A stretch of 28,440 nt of DNA from positions 1-28,440 of the IMG/VR virus record IMGVR_UViG_3300043449_000274. The stretch is one strand, 5' to 3'. Below are positions 5,746-12,202 of the stretch, piece after piece (the stretch's first letter is position 1; each line of letters begins with the position of its first letter). Position numbers and translations under genes: made by a program. The notes beneath the pieces are model-generated. The model was not told where the DNA came from. It made no database searches and saw nothing but the letters and a program-made list of their open reading frames with translations. The DNA comes from a virus.

Positions 5746-5955
5746 ATGAAAAAAGTAAAAACGCAAGCAGAGCAAATCCAAAAGCATTTGGAATCAGGAA
5801 AGAAAATAACAGCTGCACAGGCTTATGAGAAATACGGCTGCCTTCGATTAGCAAGCAGAATATTTAACCTAAAGAAAGCAGGGCTGCCAATCATTACCGA
5901 AATGGTTACAAAAAACGGAAGTACCTTTGCTTCATATCAAATTGTAAAAAAATAG
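5746..5955 (+). CDS. Winged-helix/HTH DNA-binding protein (69 aa)
   Basis: The 69-aa protein reads TQAEQIQKHLESGKKITAAQAYEKYGCLRLASRIFNLKKAGLPI and ends with a beta-wing (ITEMVTKNGSTFASYQIVK). This is the small helix-turn-helix protein found in many phages: helix 1 carries the I-x-x-H-L-x-x-G-K-x-I-T motif, the recognition helix G-x-x-R-L-A-x-R-I-x-x-L-K-K-x-G, and a two-strand wing follows. It would bind DNA, but whether it regulates transcription or aids replication is not visible. It is followed two bases later by the SNase-like gene. Assignment confident, role not. Confidence 0.75.
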   Translation: MKKVKTQAEQIQKHLESGKKITAAQAYEKYGCLRLASRIFNLKKAGLPIITEMVTKNGSTFASYQIVKK

Positions 5956-5957
5956 TC

Positions 5958-6266
5958 ATGTACAATTACAAAGCGATAGTTAACCGGGTCGTAGATGGTG
6001 ATACTGTAAACCTTACAATAGATTTGGGGTTTAGGTTATCCTACACAGCAAATTGCCGGATGGCTGGTATTAATGCGCCCGAAATGTCAGAAGATGCAGG
6101 AAAGAATTCAAAGGCTGCGTTAATGGAGCATTTACAAGTCGGACAGGTAGTAGACATAATAAGCACAGGTTTAGATAAATACGGCAGACCTTTGGTGATT
6201 GTAAAAGCAAACGGAACAGACATTAACATTAAAATGATTACACAGGGCTTTGCAGTTAAAATGTAA
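5958..6266 (+). CDS. Staphylococcal-nuclease-like (SNase/thermonuclease) protein (102 aa)
   Basis: A compact SNase domain. Visible motifs are VVDGDT (11-16), the Arg at 34 in CRMAGINAPE ending with the Glu at 42, and DKYGR with Arg at 77. These are the positions of the two catalytic Arg residues and the catalytic Glu of Ca2+-dependent SNases, so the enzyme should be active on DNA or RNA. At 102 aa it is shorter than staphylococcal nuclease, lacks a signal peptide and so acts in the cytoplasm, and ends right after the conserved core. Likely roles are host-DNA breakdown, recombination or nucleotide recycling. It directly precedes a VRR-NUC nuclease gene, separated by three bases. Confidence 0.85.
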   Translation: MYNYKAIVNRVVDGDTVNLTIDLGFRLSYTANCRMAGINAPEMSEDAGKNSKAALMEHLQVGQVVDIISTGLDKYGRPLVIVKANGTDINIKMITQGFAVKM

Positions 6267-6269
6267 ACA

Positions 6270-6590
6270 ATGGCAGACCTTACAGCTTCACAGATAACAA
6301 AACACGCTTTGGAAGTACTTAACGCATGGGGTTATTATGTATGGCGTAACAATAATATATCTGTTCCGGGGCGCAAGTTTATAGGGGAAAAAGGCGTGAG
6401 CGACATTATAGGCTACCATAAGCAAACTGGTCAGGCTGTGTATTGTGAGGTCAAAACAATTAACGACAAGTTCAGCGAATCGCAAATGCTATTTATAAGT
6501 AGAGCGAAGCAGGCAGGGTGTATCTGTTTAGTGGCTCATCAGGTTAACAAGCAAATAAAGCTGGACTATTGGACAGACGAGATGAAATAA
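6270..6590 (+). CDS. VRR-NUC family nuclease (106 aa)
   Basis: The protein has the small phage VRR-NUC layout of the PD-(D/E)xK superfamily: an N-terminal helix, WRNNN (25-29), GEKGVSDIIGY with Asp45, YCEVKT with Glu60 and Lys62, and DKFSESQMLFISRAKQAG (66-83) holding the conserved Gln72. Together D45, E60-x-K62 and Q72 form the expected metal-dependent catalytic set. Stand-alone VRR-NUC enzymes of phages cut branched or structured DNA, fitting recombination or resolution before packaging. The coding region runs 22 bases into the next gene. Confidence 0.85.
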   Translation: MADLTASQITKHALEVLNAWGYYVWRNNNISVPGRKFIGEKGVSDIIGYHKQTGQAVYCEVKTINDKFSESQMLFISRAKQAGCICLVAHQVNKQIKLDYWTDEMK

Positions 6591-7075
6591 TTACAAGGCT
6601 TTACAATGATGCAGACATAACCGAAGCAATAGGGAAAATGCGCCCGGTAGAACTGCAAGACGACCTGAGAAGTGAAATGTTTATGGTGCTTTGTCAGATG
6701 GATGCAGCCAGGCTGATAGACCTGCACGAAAGGAAGATATTAAAGTTCTATTTGGTGCGTACAATGCTCACCATGATAAAATCAGACCGAAGCACTTTCT
6801 TCAAAGTATACAGGCGATATTTGGATGAACTGCCTGAAGGTTTTACCGAAATGCAGGATAAGCAGGAAAGCAATGAAGAAGCCTTTGCACGGGTTGAACA
6901 GGCAATGGATGGGCTGCATTGGTATGAGAAAAGTGTAATGGAGCAATTTGCGGAACTTAAAAATATCAGCGAATTGTCAAGGCGTACAAAAATACCATAC
7001 AGGTCTTTGAGCAAAACCATCAGCGATGCCCGAAAGAAAATAAAGAGCGATATAAAAAGTAATATAAAAGAATAA
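6569..7075 (+). CDS. RNA polymerase sigma-factor-like protein (168 aa)
   Basis: No ATG lies between the upstream stop (6545) and the conserved N-terminus, so a TTG at 6569, overlapping the previous gene, is the likeliest start; an ATG at 6638 would remove conserved sequence. Residues about 5-80 (ITRLYNDADITEAIGKM, LQDDLRSEMFMVLCQM) look like a sigma region-2-type helical domain. Residues about 116-160 (LHWYEKSVMEQFAEL, ISELSRRTKIPYRSLSKTISDARKKIK) form a region-4-like helix-turn-helix. Many Bacteroidota phages carry such a protein. It may direct transcription of the late genes, since it sits before a -7-like element and the packaging/structural block. Specificity is not known, and it might be an anti-sigma or other HTH protein. 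Confidence 0.7.
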   Translation: MDRRDEIITRLYNDADITEAIGKMRPVELQDDLRSEMFMVLCQMDAARLIDLHERKILKFYLVRTMLTMIKSDRSTFFKVYRRYLDELPEGFTEMQDKQESNEEAFARVEQAMDGLHWYEKSVMEQFAELKNISELSRRTKIPYRSLSKTISDARKKIKSDIKSNIKE

Positions 7076-7078
7076 CAC

Positions 7079-7086
7079 TAACTTTG
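7079..7086 (+). promoter_or_regulatory. Possible Bacteroidota -7 element (TAACTTTG)
   Basis: TAACTTTG matches TAnnTTTG and lies in the intergenic gap, 14 bases before the ATG at 7101. No TTG/TTTG is present at the proper distance upstream, so the promoter is incomplete by the primary-sigma rule. It may be weak, or be read by an alternative sigma factor such as the one encoded just upstream. Confidence 0.4.
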
Positions 7087-7100
7087 TTAAAACCTACTAA

Positions 7101-7367
7101 ATGACCGAATTTATACACCAGCTTCAGATATTATTTGCGGCTATATTATCAGCCGTTTACTTTATAGAAATGGCACGAATGCACAAGGTTTTACGGCTTG
7201 ATTTTAAGCCTTTCAATTGCCTAATGTGTTTATCTACATGGTTAGCGTTAGGCTTTCAATTTGTGCCTTCTTTTGTGCTTACATACATAATTGTTTCATG
7301 CCTTGCTGGGGCATTGGTTAACCCGATAAAAAACTTTATTGAAAATATTAATTTTAAAACACAATAA
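7101..7367 (+). CDS. Small phage membrane protein (88 aa)
   Basis: Hydrophobic segments lie at about residues 8-24 (LQILFAAILSAVYFIE), 44-60 (LSTWLALGFQFVPSFV) and 60-75 (LTYIIVSCLAGALV), broken by the motif KPFNCLMCLSTW with a C-x-x-C pair. The K-P-F-N-C-x-x-C-L-x-x-W motif marks a small membrane protein common in Bacteroidota phages. The Cys pair faces the membrane boundary and could bind metal. Function unknown; the size would fit a holin-like protein, but no endolysin is adjacent. Preceded by a -7-like element. Confidence 0.75.
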   Translation: MTEFIHQLQILFAAILSAVYFIEMARMHKVLRLDFKPFNCLMCLSTWLALGFQFVPSFVLTYIIVSCLAGALVNPIKNFIENINFKTQ

Positions 7368-7368
7368 C

Positions 7369-7607
7369 ATGAAACAGACAGTAGTAAATTTTTTGTACAC
7401 CGAATTTTTGAAGTATTGGTATGGCAATTCAGAATACAATCTTCAAATGAAATAATCGAAAAAGCAAAACAAATTGAGAAAGAGAATATATCAAAAGCAT
7501 GGGATGCAGGTAAGCATCAATATTTTTCTTTAGGAATACCTGAAATAGAATTTAATGATGGCAAAGAGTATTATGATATAAATTACAACGAAACATATAA
7601 CAATTAA
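7369..7607 (+). pseudogene. Frameshifted small paralogue (gene of the 3783/7803 family)
   Basis: ATG 7369 follows the leader ACAATAAC and reads MKQTVVNFLYTEFLKYW, then stops at 7453-7455 after 28 codons. The -1 frame is open across this region to the TAA at 7605-7607 and encodes IIEKAKQIEKENISKAWDA and, at the end, EYYDINYNETYNN. These are the core and C-terminus expected for the paralogue family seen at 3783 and 7803. An unbroken family member would join the two frames, so either a single-base indel has broken the gene, or a -1 shift occurs (T TTT TTG at 7392-7398 or a later site). A TTG at 7416 could start the second part alone but would drop the family N-terminus. Confidence 0.55.
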
Positions 7608-7618
7608 AAACAAATAAC
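7606..7618 (+). promoter_or_regulatory. Recurrent translation leader AAAAACAAATAAC
   Basis: Identical 13-mer directly before the ATG at 7619; it overlaps the stop of the preceding frame. Other copies abut 2719, 3134, 3783 and 7803. Confidence 0.6.
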
Positions 7619-7801
7619 ATGACACAAGAAAAATTAGAAGAAATTATGGATTACAAAAAACCAGTTGGCTGGTATTGTCTGGGTACTAAAGAAAAAAGCA
7701 AAACAGCTGCATTTGCGACATATAAAAAGCCTAATGCTATAAAGAGATTTTTTATGAGAACACTTTTGGACTTTTATTGGATTAAAGATAAAAACAAATA
7801 A
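7619..7801 (+). CDS. Small conserved phage protein (60 aa)
   Basis: The 60-aa protein begins MTQEKLEEIMDYKKPVGWYCLG and continues with EKSKTAAFATYKKPNAIKRFFM and a terminal W-x-K-D-K. The K-P-x-G-W-Y-C-L-G, K-S-K-T-A-A-F-x-x-Y-K-K-P and final aromatic/basic segments are familiar from tiny unassigned phage proteins. It is basic and has no membrane span; the aromatic-rich C-terminal helix may be amphipathic. The stop overlaps the leader of the next gene. Function unknown. Confidence 0.7.
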   Translation: MTQEKLEEIMDYKKPVGWYCLGTKEKSKTAAFATYKKPNAIKRFFMRTLLDFYWIKDKNK

Positions 7802-7802
7802 C
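7790..7802 (+). promoter_or_regulatory. Recurrent translation leader AAAAACAAATAAC
   Basis: Fifth identical 13-mer, directly against the ATG at 7803, and partly coding for the end (DKNK) of the preceding protein. Confidence 0.6.
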
Positions 7803-8015
7803 ATGGAAAAGACAGCAGTAGAATCAATAATTATAGACTTGGATAATGAATGTAAAGAAAGAGGGATGTTTGTAAATTGGGATATGTACTTAGCAAAAGA
7901 GAAGAAGCACATAATAAAAGCATTAGAAAGAGGGTTTGATGAAGGGTGTAAATATCCAGAAGATATGATTTTAAAAGATGCAGAAGAATACTACAACGAA
8001 ACATATAAAAAATGA
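7803..8015 (+). CDS. Small phage protein, paralogue family member (70 aa)
   Basis: Starts MEKTAVESIIIDLDNECKERG and carries YLAKEKKHIIKALERGFDEGC, ending DAEEYYNETYKK. The T-A-V-E start, the A-K-E-x-x-x-x-I-I helix and the Y-Y-N-E-T-Y end define the paralogue family also present at 3783-4004 and in the broken gene 7369-7607. The 17-nt stretch encoding YNETY is identical to that of 7369-7607 (7583-7599 versus 7991-8007). The stop overlaps the next ATG (ATGA). Function unknown; it is highly charged and presumably a cytoplasmic helical protein. Confidence 0.7.
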   Translation: MEKTAVESIIIDLDNECKERGMFVNWDMYLAKEKKHIIKALERGFDEGCKYPEDMILKDAEEYYNETYKK

Positions 8016-8329
8016 CACAAAAAGAAATAGATTTTTGTCAGCAGCATATTATAAATTTTGAATCTGTAAAGTTGGGTTTTACCCGTAATATTCCTCATGG
8101 CGTTTTAGCCGAATATGAAAGGCTTTACCAGTCCTATCTTGACCCGTACTTTGCTTTGACTTATTACTGCTCATCCTGCGTATTTGATATGCTTTTAAGA
8201 TTAAGTAACCATTTCGATAATGAGAAAGCCAAAAATTTCACCTTTCCTGATGATTTGGATACGATACAAGCTGACCCGAATGCCGCACCTGTGGAATTAA
8301 AAAAGCGTGGAAGAAAGCCAAAGCAATGA
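8012..8329 (+). CDS. Hypothetical phage protein with basic AT-hook-like tail (105 aa)
   Basis: Residues 1-75 are helical with several Cys and aromatic residues (YYCSSCVFDMLLRLSNHF). The C-terminal tail ends LKKRGRKPKQ, whose R-G-R-K-P core matches an AT-hook that binds the minor groove of AT-rich DNA. The overall form (short helical protein with a Lys/Arg tail) recurs in Bacteroidota phages before the packaging genes. Start and stop both overlap neighbours by four bases. DNA binding is inferred from the tail only; no catalytic motif is visible. Confidence 0.65.
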   Translation: MTQKEIDFCQQHIINFESVKLGFTRNIPHGVLAEYERLYQSYLDPYFALTYYCSSCVFDMLLRLSNHFDNEKAKNFTFPDDLDTIQADPNAAPVELKKRGRKPKQ

Positions 8330-8874
8330 CAATAACACCAGCCGAGTTTTTGAAGTTAGAATTAGAAATGGGCATAAGTGCTGATAACCCTGCATTCAGG
8401 GAATTGGCACGCAAAACGGCTGAATCAATTACAGAACGCTATGCAGATGTTTTTGATTTTGGAGCAGGTACGGGGTTGTATAGTAACGCCTTCTATGAAC
8501 TCGGCAAGCCTGTTTACGCTTATGAGATATGGGATGAACACCGAACATATATGCGCAAGCACTTTCCGCACCTTGTACAAACACTACATATTTTTACAAC
8601 CGACCTGCTACTTATGATTGAGGTGGCAGAACACCTGACCGAAAAAGAATTAAGATATTTTTTTAGCAGGGTACAACCGAGGCTAATTTTATTTAGCAGC
8701 ACACCATATAAAAACCCGGAGTTTGATGAAATGTGGGGTCACATAAATGTCCGTGAAACTGAAGAATGGGTATTGTTTTTTAAAGAGTTAGGATATAAAG
8801 TAAAGAGGATGCCGGGACTGCCAACGCCTTGGACATTGCTATTAGAAAGAACACAAAACACAAAACAAATATGA
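8326..8874 (+). CDS. SAM-dependent methyltransferase-like protein (182 aa)
   Basis: A Rossmann-type class I methyltransferase domain is visible. Motif I is FDFGAGTG (43-50), an acidic residue (Glu67) ends strand 2 in VYAYEIWDEH, and strand 4 with its following segment reads DLLLMIEVAEHLTE (93-106). Strand 5 is LILFSSTP (120-127), with a final WTLLLE strand. The E-V-A-E-H-L-T form resembles small-molecule or sugar O/C-methyltransferases (Methyltransf_23-like) and not DNA methylases; no DPPY or PCQ motif is present. The next gene but one is a glycosyltransferase, so glycan or nucleotide-sugar methylation is a reasonable guess. Target unknown. Confidence 0.75.
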   Translation: MTITPAEFLKLELEMGISADNPAFRELARKTAESITERYADVFDFGAGTGLYSNAFYELGKPVYAYEIWDEHRTYMRKHFPHLVQTLHIFTTDLLLMIEVAEHLTEKELRYFFSRVQPRLILFSSTPYKNPEFDEMWGHINVRETEEWVLFFKELGYKVKRMPGLPTPWTLLLERTQNTKQI

Positions 8875-9230
8875 AAGGAAGCGTAATGTCAGCTATTCAT
8901 CACCTACGGGCAGCCATTGAGTACATGGATGATTTTGTAAGGGAATCGAATAAGAAATCAGGCGGCTCACGGGGGGCGGCAAAGTTCGGGGAGTATTCAA
9001 AAAAGATGCAGTGGATTTTATTAGACATGAGAACCTACCCACATTTTTGCGATGAGGTACGGGAAGGATTTCGTAAAGAAATGCAAAGCGATGTCTTTGC
9101 TTATGTTTCTATTGCTGAAAAGTGCAGCCTACTAGAACCACAGCAGCGTGAAATGTTAGACGATGTTCTTGATAGGATACTATCAGGTGAGACGATTGAG
9201 GTTAACCTAAAAGCTGAATCATGCGAATAA
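8871..9230 (+). CDS. Hypothetical helical protein (119 aa)
   Basis: ATG 8871 overlaps the methyltransferase stop as ATGA and is preferred to an upstream in-frame start at 8829. The protein is helical: SAIHHLRAAIEYMDDFVRES, then a Gly/Ser/Lys-rich loop (KKSGGSRGAAKFGEYSKKM), then IAEKCSLLEPQQREMLDDVLDRIL. Nothing catalytic or membrane-spanning is visible. It overlaps the glycosyltransferase start by ten bases, so the three genes 8326-10252 are translationally linked and may act together. Function unknown. Confidence 0.65.
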   Translation: MKGSVMSAIHHLRAAIEYMDDFVRESNKKSGGSRGAAKFGEYSKKMQWILLDMRTYPHFCDEVREGFRKEMQSDVFAYVSIAEKCSLLEPQQREMLDDVLDRILSGETIEVNLKAESCE

Positions 9231-10252
9231 TGGCGGTAGGTGATAGGTTCAGCGGTGTAAGTTATCACAGGCTTTTTTTGCCGATAGCTTTTCTTAAACG
9301 TGAGAAGGCTTTCTTTTCGGATACGCTTTATGAAAAGGAACTTGCTGAAGGTTACGACATCGTTCTGATTAATCGCTGCATATTTGAAGAAAACAAGGTT
9401 AAGCCCGTTCATAAGGTAATGCAAACAAAGGCGAAGTATGGCTTTAAATTGGTTGTAGATGTGGATGATTATTGGCATCTTGACCAATGGCATATTTTAA
9501 AGCACGGCTACCCTACGCAGTTGATAATGGACTACATCATTGCAGCGGATATGGTAACGACAACAAACGAAAAGTTAAGGGATAGAATTACCAGCCTTAA
9601 TAAGAACGTTTATGTAGTGCCAAACGCTTTACCATACGGGCAAGACCAATTTATCAAAGATGTAGTTCAAACGGAAGGAAAGGAAGGAAGGTGTCGCTTT
9701 GTTTATGCTGGAGGCGTTACACATCAGCGTGATCTTGATATACTGCACAACCCGATGAAAAGGGTGGCAACGGATACCGAACTGAATAAGCTAACACATT
9801 TTACTATTTGCGGCTATGACGGAAGCAATGCGAGAAGCAAGGATATTTGGGATAGGATGGTACACAACTACACGGCAGGTCTAAAAGTTAGCTGCCATGT
9901 AAAATCTGCACTTCCAGTTGCACAATACATGAATTTTTATTCTGAAGCTGAAGCAGCGTTAGTGCCATTGGTAGGTTCTGATTTTAATAGCATGAAGAGC
10001 AACCTAAAAGTATTGGAAGCAGCTTGTAAAAAGATTCCAGTAATTGCTTCAGATGTTTCACCTTATGCCGAATGCCCACACGTTTTAAAAGTATCAAAAC
10101 AGGGTGATTGGTATAAACATATTAAAACATTAGCCAAATCTGAATCATTAAGAAAAACAATCGGAACAGCTAATTATGAATGGGCAACCGAAAATCATAA
10201 CCTGCACAAATGGAACGAGGTGAGGGAACAACTGTTTAAATATTTGATATGA
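9221..10252 (+). CDS. Glycosyltransferase, GT4-like (GT-B fold), 343 aa
   Basis: The N-terminal domain has a first strand MRIMAVGDRFSGVSYHRLF, and VVDVDDYWHLD (78-88). The C-terminal nucleotide-sugar domain has FVYAGG (160-165), FTICGYDG (194-201) and the donor-binding segment SMKSNLKVLEAACKKIPVIASDV (about 257-279), with Glu266 in the E-x-x-A position typical of GT4-type retaining enzymes. Length agrees with a complete two-domain enzyme. No signal or membrane segment is seen, so it acts in the cytoplasm, on phage DNA bases, phage proteins or host surface precursors. It follows a methyltransferase and precedes packaging genes; the VDVDDYW motif is common in phage-borne glycosyltransferases. 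Acceptor unknown. Confidence 0.8.
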   Translation: MRIMAVGDRFSGVSYHRLFLPIAFLKREKAFFSDTLYEKELAEGYDIVLINRCIFEENKVKPVHKVMQTKAKYGFKLVVDVDDYWHLDQWHILKHGYPTQLIMDYIIAADMVTTTNEKLRDRITSLNKNVYVVPNALPYGQDQFIKDVVQTEGKEGRCRFVYAGGVTHQRDLDILHNPMKRVATDTELNKLTHFTICGYDGSNARSKDIWDRMVHNYTAGLKVSCHVKSALPVAQYMNFYSEAEAALVPLVGSDFNSMKSNLKVLEAACKKIPVIASDVSPYAECPHVLKVSKQGDWYKHIKTLAKSESLRKTIGTANYEWATENHNLHKWNEVREQLFKYLI

Positions 10253-10605
10253 TAATCACGGGGGCGATAGTCGAAAGGATAGCGACACGAAAAGACAAGA
10301 CAGCTGCTATAACAATAGGAACGCAAGAACTAAATCCTAAACTCGCCAGCGACCTTTTTGGACTTATGCAGACATACTGTTATGTAGGTTTTAAATCAGA
10401 AAGTTTTACGAGCAAAGAAATAGACGAAATTGAAAAGATAAAAACAGACATACCAAATTTAAAGACACCAAGCCAAAGACTACGAGCAGTTTTGTTTCTA
10501 AACTTTACAACAGACCCGAAAGGTTACGAAACATTTGACAGCTACTATATGGCAAAGATGGAGCAGATAATAGAACATTTTAAAAATAGTATAAACGGCA
10601 TCTAA
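10249..10605 (+). CDS. Conserved hypothetical phage protein (118 aa)
   Basis: Begins MIITGAIVERIATRKDKTAAITIGTQELNP, an opening beta unit, then a helical half (LFGLMQTYCYVGFKSESFTSKEIDEI, later SQRLRAVLFLNF and DSYYMAKMEQIIEHFKNS). The beta start plus helices and its place immediately before the small terminase gene recur in Bacteroidota phages, where it is unassigned. Its ATG overlaps the glycosyltransferase stop and its own stop overlaps the small terminase start (TAATG). No enzyme motif; a packaging or replication accessory role is only positional inference. Confidence 0.65.
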   Translation: MIITGAIVERIATRKDKTAAITIGTQELNPKLASDLFGLMQTYCYVGFKSESFTSKEIDEIEKIKTDIPNLKTPSQRLRAVLFLNFTTDPKGYETFDSYYMAKMEQIIEHFKNSINGI

Positions 10606-11054
10606 TGGCTAAGTTTCATAATAACAGGAAAAAAGACGGGAGGAGTAAGATGTTCACCCCTGAAGAATTGCAAGAACTGTTTGAAGAATACAAAGAACAC
10701 GTCAAAAACAACCCTTTTTTAATCCATGAGTTTGTTGGAAAAGATGGAACAAGCGTAATGAGAGCAAAGGAAAGACCACTAACAAAAGACGGGTTTGAAT
10801 TATTTGTAAGGCAAAAAGGTAAGGCGAAAGGGTTAGACCAGTATATTTATAATCAAAATGGTGCGTATAATGATTTTTTGGGATTTCTTAAAGATTTCGA
10901 TTTGGAAATAAGAGACAACCAACTAAGCGGAGCAATGGCAGGAATCTTTAACCCAACGATAACTGCAAGGATTAACAACCTAACCGAAAGCACAAAGCAG
11001 GAGCATGACGGGAAAATAGAAGTAGTATTTGTTGACAATAAGACGATACTTTGA
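10605..11054 (+). CDS. Putative terminase small subunit (149 aa)
   Basis: The gene abuts the large subunit (stop TGA overlaps the TTG start at 11051), as small subunits usually do. The protein begins with a basic N-terminus (NNRKKDGRSKMFTPEELQELFEEYKEH), a helical DNA-binding-like domain that includes a K-R-P-L-T-x-x-G-F-E-x-F segment, and the C-terminal block GIFNPTITARINNLTEST, which matches the oligomerisation end seen in terminase small subunits of the terS type in Bacteroidota phages. It would recognise the packaging site (cos or pac) and regulate the motor. Length is normal. Assignment rests on pattern and context, and is good but not certain. Confidence 0.75.
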   Translation: MAKFHNNRKKDGRSKMFTPEELQELFEEYKEHVKNNPFLIHEFVGKDGTSVMRAKERPLTKDGFELFVRQKGKAKGLDQYIYNQNGAYNDFLGFLKDFDLEIRDNQLSGAMAGIFNPTITARINNLTESTKQEHDGKIEVVFVDNKTIL

Positions 11055-12202
11055 GGTTAGAACTACCAAACCCACATATTAACCAAATACCTATACTGAC
11101 ATCAAAAAGGAGGTTTAGAGTGGTTATGTGTGGTCGCAGATTTGGCAAGAGCGAACTATCACAGATAGAAATCATAACCGAATCACTAAAAGGGCATCAG
11201 GTCGCATACATTACGCCTACTTATAACCTCGCAAAGACTTTCTTCGATAAGTTAGCAAAGGCTGTACCCTTCCCGGCAAATAGGTCGGAATTAACCATCA
11301 GCCTACCGACAAAGGGCAGCATCCAATTTTTCACAGGTGAGCGGCTTGATAACCTACGGGGTAGGAAATTCCATTTAGTTGTAGTGGATGAGGCTTCGTT
11401 TATACCGAATCTTGAAGACGGCTGGTTAAATTCGATAAGACCAACATTAACGGACTATATCGGTCGTGCTTTGTTTCTATCCACGCCAAAGGGTAAGAAC
11501 TACTTTTATAGCCTATTCATGAAAGGCGGTGAGCAAGACTGGGAAGCGTTCAGGTTTACCACATACGACAACCCACACATAAACAAAACGGAAATAGACG
11601 ATGCAAGAACACAGCTTCCCGAAGCAGTATTTGAACAGGAATACATGGCTAACCCGATGGAGAACGCGGCTAATCCTTTCGGTAGTGCTTTTATTCAGCA
11701 ATGCACCTACCCGATTAGTACGTCAGCCCCGGCAGTCTACGGAATAGACCTTGCTAAATCTACGGACTGGACTGTTATTATAGGGATGGACAGAATGGGA
11801 GCGGTTTGTTACTTTGACCGATTCCAAAACGATTGGCGTACAACAAAGCAGAAAATAAAGTTACTACCCAAAGCACCGATGTTGATAGATAGCACGGGCG
11901 TAGGTGACCCGATAACAGAAGAATTGCAGCACGATGGAATGGAGGTAACAGGGTTTAAGTTCAGCCAAACAAGCAAACAGCAACTAATGGAAGGTCTGCA
12001 AGCGGCTATTCACCAGCGGAAAATAACCTTTCCTTCAGGTATAATAACGCAGGAGTTGGAAATATTTGAATACCAATACCACAGCGGAGGCGTTAGGTAT
12101 TCTGCACCATCGGGCTTTCATGATGACTGCGTGGCTGCGCTTGCTTTAGCCTGCCAACATATAAAAATGTTTAGTAACAAAGGAAAATATTCATTCGCAT
12201 GA
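11051..12202 (+). CDS. terL: Terminase large subunit (packaging ATPase/nuclease), 383 aa
   Basis: The packaging motor that translocates DNA into the prohead and cuts it. The start is TTG 11051, overlapping the small-subunit stop. Walker A is CGRRFGKS (27-34), Walker B with catalytic Glu is LVVVDEAS (109-116), and the coupling motif is STPKG (144-148). The RNase H-like nuclease domain follows: Asp233 in YGIDLAKSTDW, Asp280 in LIDSTGVGDP, and Asp358/359 in GFHDDCVAALALAC supply the metal-binding triad. At 383 aa it is short for TerL but complete in both domains. It anchors the structural module and is translated directly with the next gene (overlap 12199-12202). Confidence 0.95.
   Translation: MRLELPNPHINQIPILTSKRRFRVVMCGRRFGKSELSQIEIITESLKGHQVAYITPTYNLAKTFFDKLAKAVPFPANRSELTISLPTKGSIQFFTGERLDNLRGRKFHLVVVDEASFIPNLEDGWLNSIRPTLTDYIGRALFLSTPKGKNYFYSLFMKGGEQDWEAFRFTTYDNPHINKTEIDDARTQLPEAVFEQEYMANPMENAANPFGSAFIQQCTYPISTSAPAVYGIDLAKSTDWTVIIGMDRMGAVCYFDRFQNDWRTTKQKIKLLPKAPMLIDSTGVGDPITEELQHDGMEVTGFKFSQTSKQQLMEGLQAAIHQRKITFPSGIITQELEIFEYQYHSGGVRYSAPSGFHDDCVAALALACQHIKMFSNKGKYSFA

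Noticed and set aside
8829-8870. Longer start of the gene at 8871
   Set aside because: It overlaps the methyltransferase coding end; the ATGA overlap at 8871 is the usual pattern in this genome.
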